A DNA stretch of 64,000 nucleotides from contig CM075102.1 in assembly GCA_037576195.1 (NCBI GenBank), forward strand, positions 41,722,745 to 41,786,744, given 5' to 3'. A program made the position numbers and the translations under genes. This DNA comes from Phytoseiulus persimilis (lineage: Eukaryota; Arthropoda; Arachnida; Mesostigmata; Phytoseiidae). Position 1 is the first letter of the stretch. The number at the start of each line of letters is the position of its first letter. Positions 1 through 10,022 of the stretch are shown here, piece after piece. The notes below the pieces were generated by a model. That model did not search any database. It worked only from the letters and a program-made list of their open reading frames with translations, and was not told the DNA's origin.

Positions 1-3000
1 GTATAGCGTCTGCTAAGGAAATACGCATCCCGTGCTTCGAAGAAGTTTCGAGCATTGTCGTCCAAGAGGAGATTCACAATCGTATCACTCTGTTTCTTCT
101 GCTGAGAGCCATCTCGCCTGTGAACATCATTCCCGAGCAGGAGCCTCAGAGAACGATGGCTAATCGCCTGCGGTTGCAGCCTAAACTGGAGACCGCTCTG
201 GTTTCCAATGTGCTCTTCCGATATGAGTGGTTGGATGCAGCGTGTTTCCCCGAGAAGGCTCTGATCCTTTCACAGTGATGTGGCAGGCGCCCGATGCTCG
301 AGTGGGAAGCAACAATTATTATCCCGCAATTCACACACCACAAACTTGGAGCCGCGCCAGGGACGGAATTTCCCACTCCCGCTCTTGTTAACCGAAAACC
401 GACGGATGGTTGGGGAAGACGATTTTTCCTTCCTATTTTCCCTGATTCCGAAGAACTTCTGCTTAGATCGTGAACTTCCGTTTAGCTGGAGTCTGTCTTC
501 TGCACGTCCATCATACGATTGTCGGAGCCGCCGAGACGTGAAGCGTTCTGGCTTATCTCGAATCGGGTGACGCGATTCACGTTTGCCTCGTCGATGCGAG
601 CGATTAATGTTCAAGGATTCGCCTCGCTGTCCAATAGCGAGCTCGTACGATTCCCAGATGTTAGTCTACGATACCACGCGATCACCGGAATCGATGTTGA
701 GCGTTGCGGCTCACTGCTCGAGATTTGGGATTACAGGGGTTTTGGAGAGCGCTTGAGCCCGGGTCGCAACAAACTGAAGTCCTTCGAGGATGTTGTCGAT
801 CGCAGCTCTCCTTTTATCCTTCCTGACAACATTTTGTGAAAAGACGCACTGTTATCCACCGGGGCGCGACGATTGCCTGAGGAAGGCCGCAAACCTCGAA
901 CCGACGCCTTCGTCGAGGATTCGAATGAGCCTCTCAGAAAATTTGCCCAATTTTGAGTCATCGCAGTTTGAATCGCAACGAAACGGCGCGGAAGCATCGC
1001 TGATGTCGGCCACGGAGCTTCCGTGTGATCTTTTCGGGAGAGGGGCTGCCGGACGCCACCGGGCTGACCAGGGAACCCCGTTGTCTCCTTGTTCTCATCA
1101 AGCGGTTCGGGGAGGATCCTCACTCAATAGCTATTCTCGCCGCGGCCATCATGATGCTATACGAAGAAAAAGCCGCATTGGAACCCCTGCGCTCTTGCGC
1201 GGCTTCGGAATCAACGGGGTCTAATCAGAACGACTGCAGGCATACGCCTGGACCGCCGTGCGGTCATCTTGCCAGCCGCGCGTACCGAGCTGAAGTTGTG
1301 CTGTGCATCCGAACCAGGCTTCGGAATTTTATTAGGGTTTAGGACTAGTATATCGATGTTCTATGAAAACGACGACCCACAATTCGGTTTCACCGGCATT
1401 CGTGTGTTACCATGAGCAGTGCGACAACGAAACCAAAAACTCAGGATCATTCGAAAACTTGTAGTTTTGTTCTTCTGCATTGAGGTACCTTAAACCTTAA
1501 TTTTTTTCCGGAGCCTGATCCGAACAGTCCCCATCGTGATAATTTCGAGCTAAGATGTTCGGTACCGTAGGTCTTGTTGTGTGAGGGACTTCTGAAGTAT
1601 TAGGACTGCACAAACGCGACATCTTTCCATTTTGGCACTTGTCGCATTGCTCCAGCATGGGGTCTATCTCTGCTCCGCAATTCGAGAAAAATTTTCGCTA
1701 TCTGTGCTATAACGCTAATCTGTGTGTCGCCGATCCGCTCCTATCGGAGAAACCGGTGATCGATATCGTTAGAATCATTGTCTTTGATTTCGCAAGTCTG
1801 TCCCAATGTGCATGCGATGCGGAGGCCAGACCATATGCTCCATCAGCATCTCCCGAGACTCCGCCAGAGCTGATCGGAGAGCTTGTGTGACGTCGTTGTG
1901 ACAATGGCGGATATCGCACATCGGTTCACTGACGTGCAGAGTCATCTGTTCCGTCCTCGAATTAATTTCCCCTTCGCACAGCCGAATATGCTCCGAGACA
2001 TTGGTGAAAGCTTTCACACCGAGCGGATTCCCATTCGGAGAACCTTTCTCAAAGGACTTCAGCGACTCCGCAGCGGGCGATATTGTCTCCATGACGAGCA
2101 TACCTGCAGCGTCCTCGTAGCAGCTCCCTGTGGAACAGCTGATAGCTTCTCCCATCATTGTTTACTCTCGTGTAACTTCCTTTCAATGCCCCGGAAACCA
2201 GCAGCATGCCGAGGGAGAGGGAAACTTTTGACTCCCTCTGTCCCATGGGCCTCGGTTCCAATGGTCATCACCATGGACTGTTTTCATGTCGAAAAGAGTG
2301 GGAAATTCCCTCCAATCCCTGGACGGATCGGCTCGGGCGGATAACGAACTTCATATACAGCGAGCTCAACAAGAGCCTCACAGGATATCCCTAACGTTGC
2401 CCTGAGCAGGCTAAACTGAAAGCTTTGCTATGTGTCAGGCTTGTCGCGCGGGAAATTTGAGAGCGGCCCGGTTCTTCGATGTTTTGAGGCCTGAAAACGC
2501 CAAAAGATGAAGACTTCAGGGAAGCAACGGATGATGAAAAATTGAGAATCTCTGCCATCATCTCTCGGCGATGGCTTTGCAGCTGGGCGTATGAGCTTAT
2601 AGAAGAACAGATTCTCGAGATTCCCTTCATCTCGAGGAGGCCTCCGTGATCTGGACAAAAGACGGAGTTTTCCATAAATCCCGATATTGGGAAAAAGCGA
2701 GGAGCTTCTTGTTCATCTTCTCAGCTCGCGATGCTATGCGATCTTCATTGTCTGCGCCCCGAGCCCAGGCTGGGAATAATCTCGCCAGCGTCTTCGCCGC
2801 TAATTGAGAGTCAAAGGTTCATTCTTGCTTGATGCTCCCTAGGAAACTCAATATGAATGAAATTGAGGTATCCAGGTCCGTCATGACGCTCTTCGATACA
2901 CACCGGCCTCGACCCACAACCCAAGCGCATTTCGTTTCGATCCGAATTCTCGAACTGGCTACCCAATCCTACGCATCCTACGCGGTCGAAATGGATTCCA

Positions 3001-3984
3001 GAGAGATCCTGCAAGAACTATGATCTCGGACCTCCTAGGACACTGGTTCGCCTCAGGCGGCCCCGGAATCGTCTGAGGCCTCGACAGTCAACGTACCATA
3101 GTTTGGTTTTGATGAAATTCCCCCTCGTTGACGCCTCCGGTCATGGAGTTTTCTCTACCGAGGTGATCGTCTTTCAACCCCTGCCCAACGAAGTCGCGTC
3201 TCCTCGTTTGTTCACCAAGTTGGAACGTGTACGTGTTGAAACTGTCAAGTTCCATGGGAAGTATTGTTGCAGGCGGGTCGCAGGATCCATCGATTTCCGC
3301 TTCCGCTAATGAAGCTACCTGAATCTTCCGATCGCATGTCGACGTGTTCCCTATGTCTGCTCTCTTGATGAATGCACGGCAATCTCAGAGCTCCTCATTC
3401 AGTGAGCGGTGGCTCATTAATTACAGCCGGCAAGCGTGGCTCCCATATAGCTCAACAGCGACTCCCGCTGCTGCTCCTCGGACACCTCGTACAAACGTTG
3501 CAGGCGGAGATCGGAAATTCCGAGTAGAATTAGGCGGAATATTATCTCAGATTCTCTTTCAGTTGGATTGAGTCCATGAATCTTTCTGGGGAGCGATTGG
3601 AGCAGCTCTCACGACCGCTCCGTCAGTGCGCGTCTCAAAATTTCCAATCGAGCACGCTTGACACTTGACGCCGGCGCCGCCATGCTTCTGCCCATATGTT
3701 CCCATTCTGTATCGAAGCAATCTTTATCGAGTCTATGGTGAGTGTAGACTCGTACATCAACGAGGAACTGTATTCGCGATTCCCCTGGCTTCCCGTTGGG
3801 ATTTCTCATCTTCATCGAACCGCTCGTTGTATCGTAAATCGCAAGCTGGACGTCAGCAGTCGCTTTCCATCTCATGATTCATCTCCCCGAATCGTAGATC
3901 ACATGCTCAAGCGCCGAAAAAAACAAGGTCGACCACCTGGAAGAGTCTCCGATCGCAAGAAACCGATTTCTATAGCATGACGTC
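1..3984. other. No recognisable gene
   Basis: Both strands were read. The longest open frames are about 153 codons (1883..2344, +) and 144 codons (790..1224, +). They overlap frames of similar size on the other strand and show no known domain, signal peptide or repeat. No tRNA-like T-arm or mobile-element end was seen. It is best described as intergenic or intronic DNA. Confidence 0.5.
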
Positions 3985-4525
3985 ACCTCACATCGACTCG
4001 TGGGTAAGGGTCGCAAAAATCCACGAGTCCGAGGTCGAGTCCGGCGAGTCCGTGATTCTGGGCGCGAGTCCGACGGGTCCAGATGAAGGCTCAGAGTCCT
4101 ATACTTGGAGCCAGATTCATGTCTCGGTATTCGCTTGAAACCAGTAATTGTGCTGATATTCCAGCAGGTATTTGAGGGCGTCGCAAGCCATGCATCTGGT
4201 ACTCCGAGTGGGCAATTCGACTGTATACTGACCTGGCCCTCTCGAATCTCTCTCGATCGTGATCGTCTTTCGACGAACGACGTCTAAAGGCGCCTCTCGA
4301 GACTGAAGGCAGGCGGATGGACATTCGAACTTTTGCAGACACAACGGTGCCTGGCTCACGACGGCCACAGGAACCTCAAATACGTGGTAGAATGTCAGGA
4401 CAATTATTGGCCTCACGCGAATACCGAGACATGAATCTGGAGACAGGATTTAGCGCCCTCATCTGGATCCGCGAGCTCGACTCTGCGACCCCTACTTGTG
4501 GGGCGGCAATGCTCAGCAGGCGTTG
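3985..4525. mobile_element. Foldback-like inverted-repeat element, probable MITE
   Basis: Two arms face each other: 4111..4190 on the + strand and 4352..4440 as reverse complement. Their outer 66 bp differ at only 9 positions (about 86% identity, counted by hand), including a perfect 24-bp block that starts with ccagattcatgtctcggt. Weaker similarity continues outward. Both arms share a tcatctgga(c/t)ccg block and a tgcgaccc(c/t)tac block, so the arms probably extend to about 3995 on the left and 4505 on the right. The right arm lacks about 45 bp. The left outer arm (4025..4099) holds five gagtcc copies and one gggtcc variant, plus a 9-bp stem (3995..4003 with 4021..4029). The loop of about 160 bp encodes nothing recognisable. 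No convincing target-site duplication was found, so the ends are approximate. A non-autonomous foldback or MITE is the simplest reading; a local inverted duplication of unrelated origin is the alternative. Confidence 0.6.
4025..4099. repeat. gagtcc short repeats, left arm of inverted element
   Basis: The hexamer gagtcc occurs at 4025, 4037, 4046, 4066 and 4094, with a gggtcc variant at 4075. Spacing is irregular (9 to 20 bp). The repeats lie in the outer left arm of the inverted-repeat element and are largely missing from its right arm, which suggests one arm was shortened or the other expanded. Confidence 0.65.
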
Positions 4526-5933
4526 AGCCAACTCATGCGCTGCGCCAGGCGTCCTCACAGCCCCGTTGTCAGTCAGAAGGAGCCAGAGCAAAGAAGGAAC
4601 CGGCGCTGATTATTGCCTTGAACTTTTTTCTGAACCGGGGCCACACTCGAGTGGATTTCAAACTTTCGTTCCGGACTCAAAATTCAAAACCTGGAGTTTC
4701 AGCTTGCAGCCAATCTGCGTCTTTTCTCCTCAGCCAGGACTTTCCGTACTTGCCCGGGGTTTAACAACTCCAAACGTTCGCCAAACCCGCTTACCGACCG
4801 CCTGGGAACGGGGTTTATATCCGCTCCCTTGACTCGGGGAAGTCAGCGAATCAGAACTTCCGAACCACACTTAGTTGGGAGGAAACCATAGGCGCTACCT
4901 TGCGTTGTTTCCAAGAGATCGATGCAAGATTTGGAAGGAGACGAATAGAAGCCTCAACCGCAGCCACGGATCCGTGAGGGTCATTTTTGTTCCATAATTG
5001 CCGCGACCCCGCATTTGCTAGGGGTTTTGGTCCCCACTGACCGAGTGGAGGACGCTTCGAAATTTTCCTGGATAGAAATCATCGACATCCTAGTTTTATC
5101 AGAAGCCACGGACTCCTCGCTTCGAGTGGGCCGCAGATGGACGTCTAAGCTACTGGAGTCGAATGGTATTCCCCACGAGCATGGCTCGAAGTAAATCAGC
5201 TCTCCGCTCTATGTCCGGATAGTGAGTTCAATGGAGAGCTGTCAATATCGTACGGCTGCACAGAGCCGGAGTTTGCGAACTATAAATAGAATCTTCATAA
5301 GTGGAAGAACTCGCGGCATGGATAGACAGATAGGCGGAGAAGCTCGCTCGCGTGCTCACGACCTCGCGTGGGAGTGCGTTCGGTTCTGCATTGACGTGCA
5401 GAGACGACATTGATTAGAGTTGTAGCTCCTCTTGCAACTCATACATACGAGTATGTTTTCTGGTCCGTCCTGCCTCTGCGCTGCAACGAACTGCTGCAGG
5501 GAGCTACGATGTATCCGCCCTGAGCACCTTGAACGAACTTCGGGGTCATCTTGGATGAGAGTCTGGCTCATTAAGCTGATGGCATCATCCGAATGAGCCC
5601 TCAACAACAGACCGCGGATTCAAGGTTCATTCAAACCGAGACGGAACGGAATCGGCAGTTTTGCCTCACATAACGGTGAGGGCACAATAGTCCGATGGAG
5701 AGTTTTTTAGGGCGTGTGGCTCAAAATCCTCACAGGTCAGACAGAAATTCCATGAGCGAGACATCGCTCAGAGCGCTCCACTGTACCGCTCTTGTTCGCT
5801 CCTCGAGTAGGGTTTTCAATGTACGCATTCGTTTGCAGTTAGCCTCAAAATGGAGTGGATCACTCACAAGTATCTTCAATGGAAAGAGGCGGGTCTTTTG
5901 AGTGGAAACAGTCGACTCCATCTCGAGTGCGAT
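4526..5933. other. No recognisable gene between two inverted-repeat elements
   Basis: Open frames here stay below 90 codons and match no domain I know. No RNA gene or repeat was seen. The stretch simply separates the two foldback-like elements. Confidence 0.5.
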
Positions 5934-5942
5934 CGATATTCC
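5934..5942 (+). repeat. 9-bp target-site duplication, left copy
   Basis: The sequence cgatattcc stands immediately outside the left arm of the foldback-like element and recurs in the same orientation at 6996..7004, immediately outside the right arm. A perfect 9-bp direct repeat at both edges of an inverted-repeat structure is what a transposition event leaves. Nine base pairs is the size known for Drosophila foldback elements and typical of Mutator-like elements. Confidence 0.7.
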
Positions 5943-5956
5943 GGTTAGGGTCCGAC

Positions 5957-6014
5957 AAGCCGAAAATTCGAACCCGAAACGCATGAAGCCGAAAAATCGA
6001 GCCCGAAAAGCATG
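5957..6014 (+). repeat. 29-bp tandem subrepeat, left arm (2 units)
   Basis: Two 29-bp units with four differences: aagccgaaaa, then a t-c-g-a(g/a)-c-c-c-g core, then gaaa(a/c)gcatg. A third, truncated unit begins at 6015. The same unit occurs inverted in the right arm (about 6905..6985). Each unit looks like two related half-units of 14-15 bp (gccgaaaa and cccgaaaa), which explains the shorter units of the right arm. Confidence 0.75.
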
Positions 6015-6904
6015 AAGCCGGAAACCTCCTCCCCCAACGGGGGAGTGTTCGGGACTGGTTTGGCGGGATGGGATTTCTGTATCGTTTCGTCGATCTGTAC
6101 CTTTGTGAGACTCATTCGGAACGACTGGGAGACGTTCTCGGATGAGATGATGACAACGGCTCAGTATGACTCCAGAGCACGGCGAAACGATGAAAAAACC
6201 TTTTTCCCGATTCGCTCTCTGATATAGAACCTTTCGCACGAGCGCTTTTCATCAGCGTATCCATTTACGGGAATGGGTATTTCTTCTAGGCACGCAAAGC
6301 GCCTCTGCGCGCTCATCCTGGGTTTGAGTGTTGTCCTGGGTCAGGGGCGCCTCCAACCCATCATCGTCAAATCATTGACGCCATAGGAACTGATCCGGGT
6401 CCGGGTTTAATAGGAACGTATGATTCGTCTGCCGGAGTGCGGGCGATCTTTGTAGATGCTCTAGGGACTGATCGCACTACTGCGAGTGGAGCTGACTAAC
6501 TCGGATTCCAGCTCAGTCGAGTTCATCTGAGCCTTCAACAGGCAGCAGATGTACTGTGACTGCGGAAGAGGGTTTCCATGACGGTTTTCCCTTTTCGGTG
6601 AGAAAGAACGAGGTGTTGTAACAGCATATTCTGCGAATAGTACTAGAGCTGAAGGTGAAGATTCCTCTTCAGTTCTAGAGAGATGACCTCGGAAACTTCA
6701 AGATTCGCGTTCAGCAGATTGCTCCCTGTAGCAGCTACACCTTTGGTCAGTTCGAACTAGGGACCGTAGATGCGGAACAGCGAGGACGTAAGCGAGGCTG
6801 AAGAAGTAGGTAGGCTGAGCATAACGAAGGCGTGATTCCTCCCCGCTAAACCAGTCCCGACCGCTCCGCTGTAGGGAGGGGAGGTTTTCGGCTTCACGCT
6901 CTCC

Positions 6905-6985
6905 AACTTCATGCCTTTCGGCTTCATGCTTTTCGGGCTCGACTTTTCGGCTTCATGCATTTCTGGCTCGACTTTTCGGCATCCG
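6905..6985 (-). repeat. 29-bp and 15-bp tandem subrepeats, right arm
   Basis: Read on the minus strand, this arm has two 29-bp units like those of the left arm (gccgaaaagtcgagcc..gaaa.gcatg). Two shorter units of about 15 bp follow, ending in gcatg and gcgtg. Arms that differ in the number and length of subunits are usual for foldback elements, whose arms expand and contract. Confidence 0.7.
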
Positions 6986-6995
6986 GGGCTTACAC

Positions 6996-7004
6996 CGATA
7001 TTCC
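6996..7004 (+). repeat. 9-bp target-site duplication, right copy
   Basis: This is the second copy of cgatattcc, identical to 5934..5942 and in the same orientation. It defines the right edge of the foldback-like element. Confidence 0.7.
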
Positions 7005-9060
7005 AATGAAGAATCGTTATTATGCCTCAAACGTGGCGTTTACGGGAGCCGGGCACATAGTGATTGACGCTTTGTGCTGCTCCCCTCACTCCCTCCCTCA
7101 GAGGCGAGTTTTCCCTGTTTCATCGATGGAAAGATAATCCACTCAGGAAGTTCGCTGCCTCTCACAAACGGGGGATGCGGCTTCAAAAATATATTTCGCT
7201 CCAGTGCGGTCCGAGCTCATGAGGTTGGCCGAGTTGACGCTCACGGACGGCGCTCGCATCCTGACGCGAGGGCTGGGTGAAGTGCACCCACCATTCGGAT
7301 GTCTGGTCCATCATAACTGGCTCCAGTGACGCTGGTGATTTCAGGCGACGACTCCTTGCGTCTCGTCGATGGTGAGCTGCGGAATTCTCGATGATTCTCT
7401 TCCCCCAATCACGCCTGCTTTGTTCTCTTCTTTTGTGGGTTTTGCTCATTTCAAGCCGTGATCATCAACGGTGATGGCGAGGGACACCGACGAACTCCGC
7501 TCATGGTCGTTCAGATTTGCTCCAAACTTTGCGTCAATTGATCGAATGTAATCAGAAATCGCGAGAGTTTCATCAGCAACGGCGAGGTGTGAGTAGTCAA
7601 GCCGAGACAGACCTCGCGAGATGGAGGATATTATAGTTCCGGCGGTGGCGACAGTCCCAGGGAATCGCTGTTTACGGACTCAGCGGGAGGAACAGTCTGA
7701 AGCATCCCAATCTGAACCCAAACGAAGACCAACATCGCACTGCGGGACGGAACGATGGCCGAGTACCGTACTCTTGGTAGGAATATTCCTATGATTTGCC
7801 CCCGGAAGAGCTATTTCAGGAATTCCTGAGTGAACAAAAAAAAGGTTTGCCACAAAATTGCGAACTGGTTGATGGAAGACTCTTGCCATTCCGATGGGAG
7901 AGAACAACCTGCTTCACTCATAACGTGGAGCTTATTGAACTTGAGCCCCTACCTCGAGGGAGCTCATTCCATGATGAATGAAAACATTCGGGGCCTGGTT
8001 CATTCGAAACATTGCAAGGTATCAATCTCAGAGAACTGATGGGATAATTTCGAAAAATCACCGAAACCTACAGGCCCGAGTGATGAGGCCCGAGGTCAAC
8101 GTATGATAACCGTACTACAAAGACGTCCATATGGCGCCAGCAAGAACAGCGAGTGTAATTCCATGTTTTAGGTCCGGGAGATGGCTTTCAATAAGGTAAT
8201 CCATGAGCGAAAACCGAGAGGAAACCATTTGAGAAGCTGAAAGAGCTGACGTTAGCGGGGGAGCATACCATAACCGAGTAGCTCGCGCTCGAGAAATGAA
8301 TGACGCTCCGTGTCGAGCAGTATCCAAGTTGACGTATTCAAGCCTTCAGGATTTTCAGGTAGGTTGTCCATAGGACCACAGTCGGAGCCGCTGATAAGAT
8401 GCCTCTCGGGATGGCGGCTCATTTGAATCTGGGGGTGTTCATCTCGGGGATCCGAACGTTCTCGCGACATTCCCCACTGAAATTTCCTTCGAAGGATTGA
8501 CCTGTTCGATCTCTCTGATCAGGGAAAGAATCTTTCGCAAATCGTGCCATCTTCACCACTTGGTCGGCCGCAAAACTGATGTGCTCAACGCATGCTAGCA
8601 AAGACTGAAAGCCGATTCCTCAGGCTCCGCCCGGATTGCTCTGCTCCAGCGACGATCGTGGACCGTCGATTTATTCACAGTCCCGGTGGTTTTCGCGAGT
8701 CCGCTTAACTGTCCAATTTCGAGGATCATTCTCGCCGAACAGGAGTCCGCTTTTCGGACCGTGGTCATGGTTCAGAGGTGAATCTGATCAATCTGTTCCT
8801 CGTTTGATAAACTCTCGAATTTGCGGCCTCGAATTGACAGGTGTTCACGAGTCTTTCCCCATTCACAGGCGCCTCACCTTCCTTAGCCATTTCGTGTCGC
8901 ATTCACAGCGCGACCTTCTCTGGTCCTCTCAGGCTCTTGCTTTTTTTTTAATTCGATCTAATGCGGTTTCCAAACATTCAGCGAGGGAAACGTGCTCGTC
9001 AGCTCAACGACTCTTCGGAACGTGAACTCCCACAACAACAAAATTCAACAACCAGATCAC
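7005..9060. other. No recognisable gene
   Basis: The longest frame is 129 codons (8636..9025, +) and has no known motif. A T9 run lies at 8941..8949. No splice-bounded exon with a recognisable protein was found, nor any tRNA or repeat. Confidence 0.5.
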
Positions 9061-9386
9061 ACGGTGGTTCTAGCCTGAACAAATACATGTATTTTCTTCT
9101 GTTGTCGTCATCAGGGGAGAATGGACCAATGATTGCCAGCAGGTTCTTGCTCCGGTGCTGGTGAGCGGATGATACCCAGGAGGCTCAGCCGAGTTCAAGA
9201 GTGAAGCATAGTGCAATATCACCGCCCCCGTCGAAGAAAAATCGTTCGGGTGCTGAAGCATTACGATTTCCAGGCCAAACCGTGATTATCGAGGGAGGGG
9301 GTCCGTGGGGATCCTTGGAGCGGAAAAGCGGTTGTCCGCGGACCACCTCGAGGGGTCCGTGCAATGGGAAAGGTTTAGAACCCCTG
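9061..9386 (-). mobile_element. Possible hAT-type element remnant
   Basis: The right edge, read on the minus strand from 9386, begins CAGGGGTTCTAAACCTTTCC and continues through a GGACCCC-rich stretch. This is the look of many animal hAT terminal repeats, which commonly start CAGNGGTTCT. A partial counterpart (cggtggttctagcct) lies at about 9062 on the + strand and would make a 326-bp element with degraded ends. No matching 8-bp target duplication was found, and the interior has no transposase-like frame. The call rests mainly on the right terminal motif. A 14-bp palindrome (aaatacatgtattt) lies at 9081..9094. Confidence 0.3.
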
Positions 9387-9390
9387 CCTT

Positions 9391-9498
9391 AGAGTCTCGT
9401 AGACGGTCTTCTAGGCTCTTGTAGACACTCGTGGACGAACTTGAAGACTCTCGAAGAAGATATTGTAGGCTCTCGTAGACACCCGTGGAGGACAAGTC
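9391..9498 (+). repeat. 27-bp tandem repeat (4 units; 54-bp higher order)
   Basis: Four 27-bp units (9391, 9418, 9445, 9472) share a (c)tcgtagac(a/g)c core. Alternate units resemble each other most: taggctct(t/c)gtagacac(t/c)cgtgga recurs at exactly 54 bp. The array directly abuts the possible hAT end and the 45-bp array downstream. On the minus strand it reads as an 18-residue peptide repeat of the type VYESLQYLLRES, but there is no evidence that it is expressed. Confidence 0.7.
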
Positions 9499-9599
9499 GA
9501 CTTCCGGACCACCCCCAGGATAAGATCAGGATCAAGATCACTGCCGTAGGCTCTGAGAAGAATGGTGAGATGGAGCTCAATACCACCTACTCGGACTCC

Positions 9600-9825
9600 G
9601 AAAGAATACTCAGATCGATCCTGGAACCACTTCCACAGACTCCAGAAAGAATGCTCAGGACGATCCTGGAATCACTTCCACAGGCTCCAGGAGGAATAGT
9701 CGTATCGACATCGGAATCACCTCAATGGACATCAAAAAGTATGGGTAAATCGGCTCTGGAACCTTATCCTTGGTCCACGAAAAGTGTGGTCAGAACGATC
9801 CCAAAACCACATCTCCAGACTTGAG
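9600..9825 (+). other. Open frame across five 45-bp repeats (15-residue peptide repeats)
   Basis: Five consecutive units translate to 15-residue repeats with an approximate consensus PERMLRTILEPLPQT, then a TGA. The frame can be followed back to about 9441, but only a TTG is available near there, and the region upstream of 9556 is a different tandem repeat in another register. Because 45 is a multiple of three, any array of this unit stays open once one unit is open, so openness alone does not show that it is coding. No splice sites, promoter or known family support a gene. It could be the repetitive end of a host exon broken by decay, or simply non-coding minisatellite. Confidence 0.2.
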
Positions 9826-9839
9826 AAAGGATGGTCAAA

Positions 9840-9841
9840 TA
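9840..9841 (+). repeat. TA target-site duplication, left
   Basis: This TA immediately precedes the left terminal repeat of the mariner and is matched by the TA at 11126..11127. Mariner-family elements insert at TA and duplicate it. Confidence 0.9.
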
Positions 9842-9872
9842 TTAGGTAAGTCAAAAAGTTCGTAGCGTTTTT
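9842..9872 (+). repeat. Mariner left terminal inverted repeat (31 bp)
   Basis: It is identical over 31 bp to the reverse complement of 11095..11125. The match ends at the fifth T of the T run, where the left side continues gatcc and the right side has one more T. It is the expected binding site for the transposase N-terminal domain. Confidence 0.95.
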
Positions 9873-10022
9873 GATCCGACATTTTTGAAATTCCCGCGCT
9901 CCGCACAAGAGCCGCCTACTACAGTGGTTGTTCGTTTACGTTCTTAGGCGGGCTCTAGAGTTCCTACCGGTGTATCGTTTCAGACTTTATCGTCGAGTTC
10001 GTAAAATCAGGAAGAATTTGCG

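Larger units (their letters stand above)
5943..6995. mobile_element. Foldback (FB)-like element, non-autonomous, 9-bp TSD
   Basis: This 1,053-bp structure has inverted arms at roughly 5943..6075 and 6836..6995. Each arm is built from a tandem subrepeat. On the left two 29-bp units run 5957..5985 and 5986..6014, each starting aagccgaaaa and ending gcatg. The right arm, read as reverse complement, has matching 29-bp units followed by shorter units of about 15 bp. Beyond the subrepeats both arms share a g-rich inner block containing tcgggactggttt. The outermost 15-20 bp match only loosely. A perfect 9-bp direct repeat flanks the whole. Long inverted arms made of short tandem units plus a 9-bp duplication match the known layout of Drosophila FB elements. 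The 760-bp centre carries no transposase-like frame, so the element would need a partner for mobility. The superfamily is inferred from structure only. Confidence 0.7.

Noticed and set aside
8941-8949. T9-T10 homopolymers (also near 16430, 17341, 34274) as SINE or retrogene tails
   Set aside because: No shared upstream sequence, target duplication or pol III boxes were seen beside them.
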